DNA from: QHXW01 sp963847515
Lineage (GTDB): Bacteria > Acidobacteriota > Terriglobia > Bryobacterales > Bryobacteraceae
Assembly (NCBI GenBank): GCA_963847515.1
Contig: CAWKAA010000005.1
Span: 1,674,001-1,738,000 of the forward strand
DNA length: 64,000 nucleotides
Direction of reading: 5' to 3'
Below are positions 17,624 through 26,230 of this stretch, piece by piece (the stretch's first letter is position 1; each line of letters begins with the position of its first letter). A model generated the notes under the pieces. It saw only the letters and a program-made list of their open reading frames with translations. It did not search any database and was not told where the DNA came from. Position numbers and translations under genes: made by a program.

Positions 17624-19204
17624 TTGAGCGGAGCCAGCCGAAAGCGGCAAGACGGGGCTCGACCGGCAATCTACCTCTTGTTTGAGGAAAGTCCCCAGCC
17701 GATGCTGGTCGTCGACACTCGCACGCTCTTTTTCCTTGACGTCAATCAGGCGGCTATCAACAGATACGGCTACAGCCGCGACGAGTTCCGCAGTATGCGG
17801 CTCACGGATATCGTTCCGGTAGCTGACTTGGCACGCATCACTGAAACGGTTCAGAAAGATCAGGTTGACGCATCCGGATTTTGCCAAACCCGCTACTTGT
17901 TGAAGAACGGGCAATCCGCCGACATTGACATGCGCGTCTATCGCATCCGCTACGCCGGCGGCGGCGACACGGCACTCGTCGTGCCTCAAGATGACAGGCG
18001 GCGCAAGCAACTGGAGGATCAACTCCAGCAGGCTCAAAAGATGGAATCGGTGGGTATGCTGGCGGGCGGCATTGCGCACGATTTCAACAACCTGCTTACC
18101 ATCATCAACGGCTACAGCCAGATGTTGCTGAGCAGCTTACCCGAGAATGATGAAGACCGCAGCGCGGTAGAACAGATCATGAAGGCCGGGGAGCGTGCGG
18201 CCGAACTGACCCGCCAACTGCTGACATTCAGCAGGCGACAGGTGGTGCGGCCCAGGGTCCTCGACCTGAACACCGTGGTTGCATCCACCGCCGTGATGTT
18301 ACGCAGGCTCATCGGCGAGCATATCGAACTGCGGATCGTCGAAGGCCCGAAGCTGGCCAAGGTGCATGCCGACGCAAGCCAGCTCGAACAGGTCATCCTC
18401 AATCTGGCGGTGAATTCGCGTGATGCTATGGCCGACGGCGGCACCCTGATTCTCGAAACCCAGAATGTGGATTTCGAGGAACCCTACGCCGGTCCGCATA
18501 CCACGCTTCCCCGCGGGCGCTATGCGATGCTCGCCGTGACTGACACCGGAGCCGGGATGGATGCAGAAACGCGATCCCATCTGTTTGAACCCTTCTTTAC
18601 CACCAAGGAGCAGGGCCACGGCACTGGACTTGGACTCTCGACGGTTTACGGGATTGTGAAGCAGAGCGGCGGCGAGATTGTGGTTTACAGCGAACCTGGA
18701 CAGGGAACCTGCGTCAAGATCTATTTTCCCTCAGTCGCTGAGGCTGTTGTTACAGATTCAGCCGAGGAAGTCGCGGAGAAGATCCCGTCAGGATCTGAAA
18801 CGATCCTGCTGGTGGAGGACGAAGAGGCGGTCCGCAGACTGGTACGACGGACGCTCGAAAAGCAGGGATACCGTGTGCTGGTGGCGGCCACCGGCGTGGA
18901 AGCCGTCCGTCTGGCCGAACGCCACAGCGGGCCTATTCACCTGCTGGTCACTGATGTTGTCATGCCGCAGATGAGCGGACGGGAAACTGCGGAGCGGCTC
19001 AAAACTATGCGCCCGGGTATGCACGTCCTCTACGTTTCCGGTTATACAGAAACTACCATCGTTCGTGGCGGGAAACTGGACACGGGCGAGATCTTCTTGC
19101 AGAAGCCGTTCACACCACGGGCTCTGATGCGTCAGATCCGCAATTTGCTCGATCGGACCGATGGCAGTGCGGCACCGTCGAGCGCGGAGGGCGGCAAGGG
19201 ATAA
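17624..19204 (+). CDS. Hybrid PAS-histidine kinase with C-terminal receiver
   Basis: A 526-residue cytoplasmic sensor. Domains: PAS (about 15-125, FEESPQPMLVVDTRTL), HisKA with the H-box GGIAHDFNNLLT (about 143-155), HATPase_c (N-box NLAVNSRDAM; DTGAGM; GTGLGLSTVYGI) and a C-terminal receiver (about 390-515) with VEDEEAV and phosphoacceptor in LVTDVVMP. No membrane segment is visible. The start appears to be TTG 17624, with GGAG about 10 bases upstream; no in-frame ATG fits. Partner and signal unknown. Confidence 0.88.
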   Translation: MSGASRKRQDGARPAIYLLFEESPQPMLVVDTRTLFFLDVNQAAINRYGYSRDEFRSMRLTDIVPVADLARITETVQKDQVDASGFCQTRYLLKNGQSADIDMRVYRIRYAGGGDTALVVPQDDRRRKQLEDQLQQAQKMESVGMLAGGIAHDFNNLLTIINGYSQMLLSSLPENDEDRSAVEQIMKAGERAAELTRQLLTFSRRQVVRPRVLDLNTVVASTAVMLRRLIGEHIELRIVEGPKLAKVHADASQLEQVILNLAVNSRDAMADGGTLILETQNVDFEEPYAGPHTTLPRGRYAMLAVTDTGAGMDAETRSHLFEPFFTTKEQGHGTGLGLSTVYGIVKQSGGEIVVYSEPGQGTCVKIYFPSVAEAVVTDSAEEVAEKIPSGSETILLVEDEEAVRRLVRRTLEKQGYRVLVAATGVEAVRLAERHSGPIHLLVTDVVMPQMSGRETAERLKTMRPGMHVLYVSGYTETTIVRGGKLDTGEIFLQKPFTPRALMRQIRNLLDRTDGSAAPSSAEGGKG

Positions 19205-19227
19205 CGGCCGTCGTCCCTCATCGGGCC

Positions 19228-20052
19228 TTACAGCATCCCCACGTACCACCTGATCACTTTCTCGCCCACAAGGGCCACGAAAATCCCCGCGAATCCCAGA
19301 AAAGTGCCGAACGGCAACTCGTAGCTGCCGGCGTCCTGCTTGGTGGCGCGGATGTAAATGAGGCCGATAATCGAGCCCGCGATCGATCCAAGGATGAGCG
19401 TGAGCAAGGTGGCGCGCAGTCCCAGAAATGCGCCGAACATGGCCATCATCTTGACGTCTCCCAAGCCAAGGCCCTCTTTGTGACGGATCTTTTCGAAAAG
19501 AAATCCTCCCAACCAAAGACAACCAGCCGGCCCCGCAGCGCCGAGGACTGATTCCGCTACCGACATCCACTGCGGGCTCACCTTGAATCCGAAGGCAGAC
19601 AAAAATACGTGCGCGATCACGTCATCGACCGGCACAAAATATGCGAGCACCAGGCCGGCCGCGGTTCCGCCCAGCGTGAACTCATCGGGAAGAATCCGCT
19701 CTTCGAGATCGGCGAATGTGAGTCCCAACAGCAGCGCGGTCAACAGGCAAAGCCTGGCCGAAGCCCCCGTTAGACCGAGGGCATTCACAATCAGGAAAAA
19801 CAAAGTTGCCGTCAGGAGTTCCACAATCAAGTAGCGCGCCGGAATCAGCGCGCTGCAGTGGCGGCAGCGCCTGCGCAGGAGAATGTAGCTAACCAACGGA
19901 ATGTTGTCGTACCACGCGATGGGGTGTTCGCAAGCCGGGCAGAAGGAGCGCGGGCGCACCACCGACAGGTCACGCGGCATACGGTAAATGCATACGTTGA
20001 GGAAGCTGCCGATGAGCAGGCCGGCGACAAGGGCGAGAATGGATTCAGGCAT
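19228..20052 (-). CDS. pilD: Prepilin peptidase / N-methyltransferase
   Basis: A 274-residue polytopic inner-membrane aspartyl protease of the A24A family that cleaves and methylates type IV prepilins and pseudopilins. The cytoplasmic zinc-binding domain has CPAC and CRHC; the catalytic Asp residues are in DLEERILPDE and GLGDVKMMAMFG. About seven or eight membrane segments are visible. It overlaps the glycosyltransferase gene by 1 bp and is the last gene of the HU-M50-GT2-GT4 unit. It could also process the Tad/Flp pilin at 43.7 kb, although Tad systems often have a shorter dedicated TadV. Confidence 0.92.
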   Translation of the reverse strand: MPESILALVAGLLIGSFLNVCIYRMPRDLSVVRPRSFCPACEHPIAWYDNIPLVSYILLRRRCRHCSALIPARYLIVELLTATLFFLIVNALGLTGASARLCLLTALLLGLTFADLEERILPDEFTLGGTAAGLVLAYFVPVDDVIAHVFLSAFGFKVSPQWMSVAESVLGAAGPAGCLWLGGFLFEKIRHKEGLGLGDVKMMAMFGAFLGLRATLLTLILGSIAGSIIGLIYIRATKQDAGSYELPFGTFLGFAGIFVALVGEKVIRWYVGML

Positions 20053-20936
20053 CAGACGAGCGCCTCGTAGACCCCAATCGTCTCGGCGACCATTCGATCC
20101 ACGGAAAACTTCTGCTCGACCGCCGCCCGGGCCTGAGCCGCCAGCGACCGGGCAAGCGCGCGATCATTCATCAGACTGCGTACAGCGGCGGCGATGGCTT
20201 GAGGCGTGTTTTCTGTCAACAAACCGGTGCGCTCGTGCTCCACGATTTCCGGAAGGCCGCCCACATTGCTGGCTATCACAGGCACACCCGCCGCCATAGC
20301 CAGCAGAACCGCGGAGCCGAGTCCTTCAGAATGCGTGATGTATAGGAACAGCCCCGCACACTTCAGATCCTTCTCCAGATTGGCGGAGGCGCGCGCCGTA
20401 AAACCTGCCAGTTGCGCGCCCTGAAGCGCCAGTTCCGTGCCTTTGGCTGGGTCCTGGCTTTCGGGCATCAGAATTTCCGAACCATTCGATGGCGGCAGAA
20501 CGGGCACACCGTCATAGACTACCGTAATTTTTGCGGGTGCGATTCCTGAGTCGAGCAAAGTGCGTTCCACGAAATGAGACACCGCGATGTAGTGTGCGGC
20601 ACGCCGGTACTTCCAGTGAGAGAGCGGGTTGGCCTGCGGTGGAAATGCCACGCGGCGCGACACGGCTAGCCGCGAAGGTCCTACAAGGGCCGCTGCCGTG
20701 TGCGACCGCGCATCGTGAGCGTGCAGGATATCGGCACGGCTCCGCCTGGCCACCGACAACAGGGTCAGCTCGTGCGTTTCCAATCCACGGAGCTGAGCCA
20801 CCGAGGCGAGCGGAGATCCTTTGCGCGCGAGCAACATATTTTCGTGGCCTTTGTCGCGAAGACCTTCCATCAGACGTAACACCTGCCACTGGCCACCGCG
20901 CATTTCAGAGCCGGAATCGAGATGGAGGATTCGCAT
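20052..20936 (-). CDS. Glycosyltransferase family 4 protein, short form
   Basis: A 294-residue GT-B glycosyltransferase. The N-terminal domain starts ILHLDSGSEMRGGQWQV, and the C-terminal donor-binding part has YITHSEGLGSAVLLAMAAGVPVIASNVGGLPEIV with the usual ExxxxE-type motif. It is 50-70 residues shorter than typical GT4 enzymes: the segment that normally reads GR...KG between the two domains is replaced by a brief EILMPESQDPAKG stretch. It may add a sugar to lipid A core or a glycolipid, given the adjacent GT2 gene. Confidence 0.8.
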   Translation of the reverse strand: MRILHLDSGSEMRGGQWQVLRLMEGLRDKGHENMLLARKGSPLASVAQLRGLETHELTLLSVARRSRADILHAHDARSHTAAALVGPSRLAVSRRVAFPPQANPLSHWKYRRAAHYIAVSHFVERTLLDSGIAPAKITVVYDGVPVLPPSNGSEILMPESQDPAKGTELALQGAQLAGFTARASANLEKDLKCAGLFLYITHSEGLGSAVLLAMAAGVPVIASNVGGLPEIVEHERTGLLTENTPQAIAAAVRSLMNDRALARSLAAQARAAVEQKFSVDRMVAETIGVYEALV

Positions 20937-20990
20937 CAGATTTTTACCGCGGAGGCGCGAAGGCGCGAAGAACGACAGCCAAAGCCGTTT

Positions 20991-21728
20991 TCAGCTCATG
21001 TTCCGCGCTTTCGCGTACTTCAGAAAGGTGTATAGCGCCGCCATATACGCAATGGTCAGGCCCTCCAGGCCGTCCTGAAAGCCGCGCTGGAAGAAGTAGG
21101 TCTTGGAGAACGTCCAAGCCGGATCGAGAATCATGTTGCGCAGATAGATCTTCTCTTTGCGCGAGACCAGTTCCTCCGCCGCCAGCGTGGTGTAGCGATC
21201 CATGGTTTTGATGTGCTCGGAAAGCGAGTCGCAGGTGAAATGAAGGAGATTCGATTCCAGGTGTCCCACGCGCCCGTTCACCTGCACGCTCTCATGCACG
21301 AAATCCCCGACCCATTTCGCCTTGGCGCGATGATATAGGCGGACTTTGCGATCCGGATACCAGCCGCAGTGGAGAATCCACCGGCCCAGATATTGCGCCA
21401 GGCGCGGCATGGTGTAGGCGTCATGGATGGGGCCCTTTTTCTTGAGCGTCCAGATCTCGCCCTCCAGGGATTCGCTCAGCGCCTCATCCGCATCCAGCGA
21501 CAGGATCCAATCGTTGCAAGCTTGCTCGGCGGCATAGTTCTTTTGTGTGGCGTACCCATGCCAGGGACTCTCGATCACGCGCGCTCCCAACTTCTCGGCC
21601 AGCTCCACAGTCCGGTCGATCGAGCCGGAATCCACCACCACAATTTCGTCGCAGCATCGCAGGCTCTCAATGGCGCGTGCGATGTTCCGCTCTTCATTGA
21701 GCGTGATGATGGTTGCGGTGATTTTCAT
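20991..21728 (-). CDS. Glycosyltransferase family 2 (LPS-core WaaE/KdtX-like)
   Basis: A 245-residue GT-A enzyme. The nucleotide-binding N-terminus is ATIITLNEERNIARAI, followed by VVVDSGSIDRT and the DxD metal site LSLDADEAL. The C-terminal half matches lipopolysaccharide core beta-glucosyltransferases (HCGWYPDRKVRLYHR; VGDFVHESVQV; HLESNLLHFTCDSL). It probably transfers glucose to the inner core. Seven bases separate it from the M50 protease gene and 54 from the GT4 gene. Confidence 0.85.
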   Translation of the reverse strand: MKITATIITLNEERNIARAIESLRCCDEIVVVDSGSIDRTVELAEKLGARVIESPWHGYATQKNYAAEQACNDWILSLDADEALSESLEGEIWTLKKKGPIHDAYTMPRLAQYLGRWILHCGWYPDRKVRLYHRAKAKWVGDFVHESVQVNGRVGHLESNLLHFTCDSLSEHIKTMDRYTTLAAEELVSRKEKIYLRNMILDPAWTFSKTYFFQRGFQDGLEGLTIAYMAALYTFLKYAKARNMS

Positions 21729-21735
21729 GCGCCGA

Positions 21736-22710
21736 TTAAAACCCGCTGGTATAGCCGATCGGCGCCAGGGTGAAGCAGAGCAGGAAAATGATCAGGGACA
21801 ACACGGCCAGCTTGCGTGCGGCCCGGCGCCAATTTCGGTGGGATCGTAGATGGCCGGGTGGCGCATTCCGAAGAACAGCAGCAAGAACCGCCCACACCAG
21901 CCAGCCGGGCCAGAAGAAGATTCCAATAGGAACGAGAAGGGCGGTAAAGACCCGAGATAGCAGCTTGTGCCGGTCGCCGACGATCGAGTACAGGATGTGG
22001 CCGCCATCCAGCTGGCCAATGGGCAGAAGGTTCAGGGCCGTCGCAAGAATCCCGATCCATGCGGCACGCGCCACCGGATGCAGATAAATATCGGACACTG
22101 GCGTACCAGGAAAAATGGCACGCTCCAGCAGCCACAGCAACGCGGGCGTGCCGAAGCTCAACGTGCCCTGGTGGCCGATGCCGGGAATGACTTTCGAGAA
22201 CGCGAGGCCAATGGCCAGCGCCGGCAACAAAAAAACAAATCCGGCGATGGGACCTGCTACTCCCACGTCGAACAGCACGCGCTTGGTATAGATCGGCGCG
22301 CGGATGCGGATGAAGGCGCCGAGCGTGCCCGTGAACGTGGGCGCCGGCAGAAAATACGGCAAGCTTGCATCCACGCGGTAATACACGCATGCGATGTAAT
22401 GGCCGAACTCATGAGCCAGCAGGATGGTGAGCAACGTGAGCGAGAACGGCAGTCCCTGCAATAGCAGAGCCGGATGATTCCACCATGAGGCGAAGGCTCC
22501 CAGGTCGCGCTCCAGATCGAAGAACGCCAGATTGCGATCGAAGTTGACCTGCATGCGCGCGCCGACGATGGTGGTGCTGGCCAGCGTCAGCACAAACATC
22601 AGCGCATGAAGCCAATAGCGCTGCCTGGGCCGGGCCCGAGCCATGACTCGCGAATGAGTCCCGTTGGCGGCGGAAGGATAGTAAACGGGCGACAGATCCT
22701 GCGAGGACAC
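21736..22710 (-). CDS. M50-family intramembrane metalloprotease
   Basis: A 324-residue site-2-protease-like membrane enzyme. The zinc motif is HEFGH (H100, E101, H104) in the second membrane helix, and the third ligand is in the conserved LDGGH segment about 150 residues later. Several hydrophobic helices surround both motifs. Such proteases cut membrane-embedded anti-sigma factors or other transmembrane proteins; the target is unknown. It is 18 bp downstream of the HU gene. Confidence 0.85.
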   Translation of the reverse strand: MSSQDLSPVYYPSAANGTHSRVMARARPRQRYWLHALMFVLTLASTTIVGARMQVNFDRNLAFFDLERDLGAFASWWNHPALLLQGLPFSLTLLTILLAHEFGHYIACVYYRVDASLPYFLPAPTFTGTLGAFIRIRAPIYTKRVLFDVGVAGPIAGFVFLLPALAIGLAFSKVIPGIGHQGTLSFGTPALLWLLERAIFPGTPVSDIYLHPVARAAWIGILATALNLLPIGQLDGGHILYSIVGDRHKLLSRVFTALLVPIGIFFWPGWLVWAVLAAVLRNAPPGHLRSHRNWRRAARKLAVLSLIIFLLCFTLAPIGYTSGF

Positions 22711-22728
22711 GATAGTCCGTTACCGGGT

Positions 22729-22998
22729 TTACTGCAGAGTTTGCAGCTCCTTGCCGGGTTTGAACCGGACAGCCTTTCCGGGAGGAATGGAAACCTCCGC
22801 GCCGGTCCGGGGATTCCGGCCGATACCCGTCTTCCGAGGCTTCACATTGAAAACGCCGAAGCCGCGCAGCTCAATGCGGTCGCCATGCTCCAGCGCCTTC
22901 TTCATGGTTTCAAAAACCGTCTCGACCGCCATTTCCGCTTTGGTTTTCGTGATGCCGGTCCGGTTTACCACTTCGTTGATTATGTCCAGCTTGATCAA
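22729..22998 (-). CDS. HU/IHF-family nucleoid protein
   Basis: An 89-residue DNA-bending protein with the full family signature: MIKLDIINEVVNRTGITKTKA, GDRIELRGFGVFNVKPRK and the DNA-contacting arm GRNPRTGAEVSIPPGKAVRFKPGK. It organises the chromosome and could support phage or transposon recombination. The gene heads a minus-strand group running to the prepilin peptidase and has a strong promoter directly upstream (23029-23058). Confidence 0.93.
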   Translation of the reverse strand: MIKLDIINEVVNRTGITKTKAEMAVETVFETMKKALEHGDRIELRGFGVFNVKPRKTGIGRNPRTGAEVSIPPGKAVRFKPGKELQTLQ

Positions 22999-23028
22999 AT
23001 CAGCCTCCCCAACTCCAAGGACAACATC

Positions 23029-23058
23029 ATGATAAGATTAGGCTTAACAACATGTCAA
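23029..23058 (-). promoter_or_regulatory. Sigma70-type promoter of the HU gene
   Basis: On the minus strand, TTGACA (23058-23053) is followed after 18 bases by TATCAT (23034-23029), about 30 bp before the HU start codon. The -35 box is a perfect consensus. It overlaps the candidate upstream start of the divergent flavin reductase. Confidence 0.6.
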
Positions 23059-23061
23059 GCA

Positions 23062-23574
23062 ATGCCCCGGCGCACGCATCCTGAAAACCTCGCCAAAACC
23101 GAGTTCTGCCGCGCCTGCGCGAAGTTTCCGACCGGGGTCACCATCGTCACGGTTCTCGATGCCGAAGGCAGTCCCCACGGCATGACGGCGAGTTCCTTTA
23201 CATCCGTTTCCCTGGAGCCTCCACTAGTGCTGGTCTGCGTGGATCATCGCGCCTCCGTCCTAGCGCATCTCCGCCGCGCGCAACACATCGGCATCAATAT
23301 ATTGAGCGAGAACCAGCAAGAGCTTTCCACCCACTTTGCGCGCCCGGGACACGACCGTTTCGATGGAGTCGAGTGGTTGGCAGGACACGGCGGTGTGCCG
23401 CTCATCCCCGGCGCGCTTGCCCGGTTTGAGTGCAGCATCCATCGCATGATCGATGCCGGTGACCACACCATCCTGATCGCCGAAGTACTCGACGCCGAAC
23501 ACACCAACGGCCGGCCTTTGGTTTACTTCGGCAGCGGGTATCACAAGCTGGGGGGCGAGACGGGCGGCATGTGA
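23062..23574 (+). CDS. Flavin reductase-like FMN-binding protein
   Basis: A 170-residue split-barrel flavin reductase-like domain (FCRACAKFPTGVTIVTV; HGMTASSFTSVSLEPPLVLVCVD; INILSENQQELSTHFA; LARFECSI; GDHTILIAEVLDAE). These enzymes reduce FMN/FAD with NAD(P)H, often for a monooxygenase partner, but none is adjacent. ATG 23062 was chosen because the HU promoter occupies 23029-23058; ATG 23029 has a better AAGGA spacing and would add 11 residues, so the start is uncertain. Confidence 0.85.
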   Translation: MPRRTHPENLAKTEFCRACAKFPTGVTIVTVLDAEGSPHGMTASSFTSVSLEPPLVLVCVDHRASVLAHLRRAQHIGINILSENQQELSTHFARPGHDRFDGVEWLAGHGGVPLIPGALARFECSIHRMIDAGDHTILIAEVLDAEHTNGRPLVYFGSGYHKLGGETGGM

Positions 23575-23693
23575 GTGCTTGGAGATGAGCTGAAGAGATC
23601 CTGTTCTTCTCCCGGGGAAGTTTTGGACACTACTCGGTATAAATTCGAATTCAGTGGGCTTGAACCCACGCAGTAGTCCCCGTAGCATGAAGT

Positions 23694-24344
23694 ATGCGGT
23701 TCCCTCTGCTGATACTCGCCCTGACTGTACTTCCGGTCGGTCAGGGTGACGAGTGGCCCGGGGCGGTAATCCGGGAAGCTTTCAGTCAGTCTCGCACCTA
23801 TTTCGTCCGTGTAGTTCCCGGCAAGAGCTTCGGAGACACGGTGGGATTCAGCGGAGCGCCCAAGGGACCATTTGCCACTGCAGAGTTTTATCGCCTCGAA
23901 AAGGACCGGTCCTACCGCTTGGTGGCCACTGCTCCGCTGCTTAATCCGGTTGCGCCTGCTGACTTTCTTGTAACGGACAATGGATTTCTCATGACCCTGG
24001 ATAACTGGCACAACATTGGCTACGGGAAGGTCGTAGCGTTCTACACGCCAGAAGGCAACGCAATCCGGGCCTATGCGCTCTCAGATCTGTTCTCTAAGAG
24101 CGAGATCGAAGCATTCGATCACAGCGTATCGTCCATCAAGTGGCGAAAATCCGCCGGATCTTATGTCCGTCCAGGCGGAGATACATTTAATGTCACGATC
24201 AACGACACAGGCGCAGCGTTTATCTTCGAACAGAGCGGTGCGTACCAATACTGCGAAACACGGGGAGGAACCTTTCTGTGCCGCGCGGCGAATCAGGGCC
24301 GGACGTGGCGCGCTTTTCGCGAACCCAATCCTGGCTTTCGCTGA
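23694..24344 (+). CDS. Secreted protein of unknown function
   Basis: A 216-residue protein with a short Sec signal peptide (MRFPLLILALTVLPVGQG). The mature part is beta-rich (FVRVVPGKSFGDTVGFSG; ADFLVTDNGFLMTLDNWHNIGYG; VVAFYTPEGNAIRAYALSDLF) with a single Cys pair near the end. The phrase TPEGNAIRAY and the dispersed aromatic residues resemble exported proteins whose domain I cannot name. It stands alone between the flavin reductase and the alcohol dehydrogenase. Confidence 0.6.
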   Translation: MRFPLLILALTVLPVGQGDEWPGAVIREAFSQSRTYFVRVVPGKSFGDTVGFSGAPKGPFATAEFYRLEKDRSYRLVATAPLLNPVAPADFLVTDNGFLMTLDNWHNIGYGKVVAFYTPEGNAIRAYALSDLFSKSEIEAFDHSVSSIKWRKSAGSYVRPGGDTFNVTINDTGAAFIFEQSGAYQYCETRGGTFLCRAANQGRTWRAFREPNPGFR

Positions 24345-24625
24345 TGGTCGCCGACATCCGATTCGTTGCGGATTCGGATAAATCCTGAATGACGCACATC
24401 CCGAAGGTATTCACTTGATCGAATAACGCCCAAGGATGCTTTTGGCACTCGACGCGCCCTCAGTTCGCAAAATGGCCGACTTCTCGCTATGGGTTGCTTC
24501 CCGATTGCCGACAATTCGCAAGCTGACCGTCAATCTCAGGCTAGGTGTGCGATTGGCGATCGGGCATCCAAAATAATGCAACGATCGCAAAGCGCTCGCA
24601 TCGAATCGCTTGTAGGAGGAAGTGT

Positions 24626-25612
24626 ATGAAAGCTGCAGTCGTTCCCGCTGTGAGCAGTTCGTGGCAGATCAAAGACGTTCCGCAACCTCAACCCGGACCC
24701 AATCAAGTGCTGGTGAAGATGCATGCAAGCGGCATCTGCTACACTGACGTCCATCTAACCCTCGGACACTTTCCCGGACTATTTCCCCGAATCTTAGGCC
24801 ACGAGCCTGTAGGCGAGATCGTTGCCGTGGCTCCCGACGTCACCACGCGAAAGGTAGGCGACCGCGTGGGTACGGCATGGATTCAATCCACATGTGGACG
24901 TTGCGAATGGTGCCAGCGCGGCCGCAGGATGTTCTGTCCTTATATGAAGGGCACGGGGGTCGATGTACAAGGCGGTCACGCGGAGTACATGCTGATGAAT
25001 GCCGACGCCACCTATCTGATTCCCGACAAGGTTTCCTACGAGCAAGCAGCCCCGATCTTCTGCGCCGGTTACACAGTCTATAGCGGGCTCCGCTGGGCCG
25101 ATCCCAAGCCGCATGAGCGCGTGGCCGTGCTTGGGATCGGCGGGCTTGGGCACTTGGCAGTGCAATACGCGAAGGCTGCAGGCTTCGAGACCATCGCAGT
25201 ATCGCATTCCCCCGATAAGGACAAGATGATCCGCGATCTCGGCGCGGATGAAATTGTCCGCGACGGAAAGAGCCTTGCTGCAGCGGGGGGCGCAGATGTG
25301 ATCCTCAGTACTTCCAATTCGACCCGGTCAATGGTGGACAGCATTCAGGGACTGCGGCCGGACGGCCGGCTTGTCGCGATGGGCGCCGACGCGGAGCCGC
25401 TTTCGATTTCTCTGATGGACCTCATCATGAAGCGCATTCGGGTTATTGGCAGTCAGCAAAACGGCCCCGAATATCTCTACGAAGCCCTTGATTTCGTAGC
25501 GCAAGGAAAAGTTAAAACGATCGTCGAGACGTACCCATTGGCCGAGGCGCCGAAGGCCTACGAGCGCGTTGCGGAAGGCAAGGCCCGGTTCCGCGCCGTC
25601 CTCACAATGTAA
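24626..25612 (+). CDS. Zinc-dependent alcohol dehydrogenase (AdhP-like)
   Basis: A 328-residue medium-chain dehydrogenase that oxidises alcohols with NAD+. Catalytic zinc ligands: C38 (GICYTD) and H59-E60 (GHEPVG); structural zinc: C90, C93, C96 and C104. The coenzyme motif GIGGLGHLAVQYAKAAG follows. ATG 24626 is preceded by a strong GTAGGAGGAA ribosome site, overriding longer in-frame starts. It stands alone; a gap of about 620 bp follows, holding only a degenerate antitoxin. Confidence 0.9.
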   Translation: MKAAVVPAVSSSWQIKDVPQPQPGPNQVLVKMHASGICYTDVHLTLGHFPGLFPRILGHEPVGEIVAVAPDVTTRKVGDRVGTAWIQSTCGRCEWCQRGRRMFCPYMKGTGVDVQGGHAEYMLMNADATYLIPDKVSYEQAAPIFCAGYTVYSGLRWADPKPHERVAVLGIGGLGHLAVQYAKAAGFETIAVSHSPDKDKMIRDLGADEIVRDGKSLAAAGGADVILSTSNSTRSMVDSIQGLRPDGRLVAMGADAEPLSISLMDLIMKRIRVIGSQQNGPEYLYEALDFVAQGKVKTIVETYPLAEAPKAYERVAEGKARFRAVLTM

Positions 25613-25728
25613 TCGCCGATCCGAGCAGTCACCGCCGGTTTCGGGTGGATCACGCACCGTCCGGAAGTTGGGGCATTCGGCGTCAAGTTGACGGAAACGC
25701 CTAAACCACGCAAGTGCTATCGGATCGG

Positions 25729-25870
25729 TCAGGCTGCGGGATCGATCTCGCGATCACTCCCGCGAAGCTTGCCGGCTCGCGAATCGCCAACAGTGATCAC
25801 GCCAGGGAGATCGGGAACGTACCACCCCTAGAAGTGGGCCTTTCTCGTAAATGACGGCGTACCTCACCAT
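25729..25870 (-). pseudogene. Degenerate HicB-like antitoxin
   Basis: Minus strand from ATG 25870 reads VRYAVIYEKGP; after a frame change it continues as YVPDLPGVITVGDSR, the HicB family signature, then ends early at TGA 25729-25731. No HicA-like toxin is visible upstream. The rest of the gap 25613-26230 has no recognisable gene. This appears to be a relic of a HicAB toxin-antitoxin or stand-alone HicB-type gene. Confidence 0.5.
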
Positions 25871-26230
25871 CAACGCTCCTCTTTTCGTCCCACTCCTGCG
25901 CTTCGGTGGATACACGGATTAGTTGACCCGCCAGCTTCGCAGTTGGCCGGATTACCGCGCTGTTTCCATTCACCACCCACTAGCCGTTCTTCTCCCAATC
26001 CCCGCCTCGCCTAAACCCAATCAGGCTCCCTCTAACCATTTCACACCGTATATCATGTCCACAGGCCGGAATCCCGCGCTAAAGCGGCTGTATTTACAAT
26101 AACTTGCAGCTCTTTATTGAAAATTGCAAAACGAAGCCAATTCTGCAAAATCGGACGCTCCAACGCCGCCAGACTTCTGTATCCTGGTAGCAGGCGCGCG
26201 CCGCCTGACGTCGCGCTTCCACTTCAATCC

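Noticed and set aside
22606..23061. N-terminal extension of the flavin reductase
   Set aside because: It lies antisense to the M50 and HU genes and lacks domain similarity before MPRRTH.
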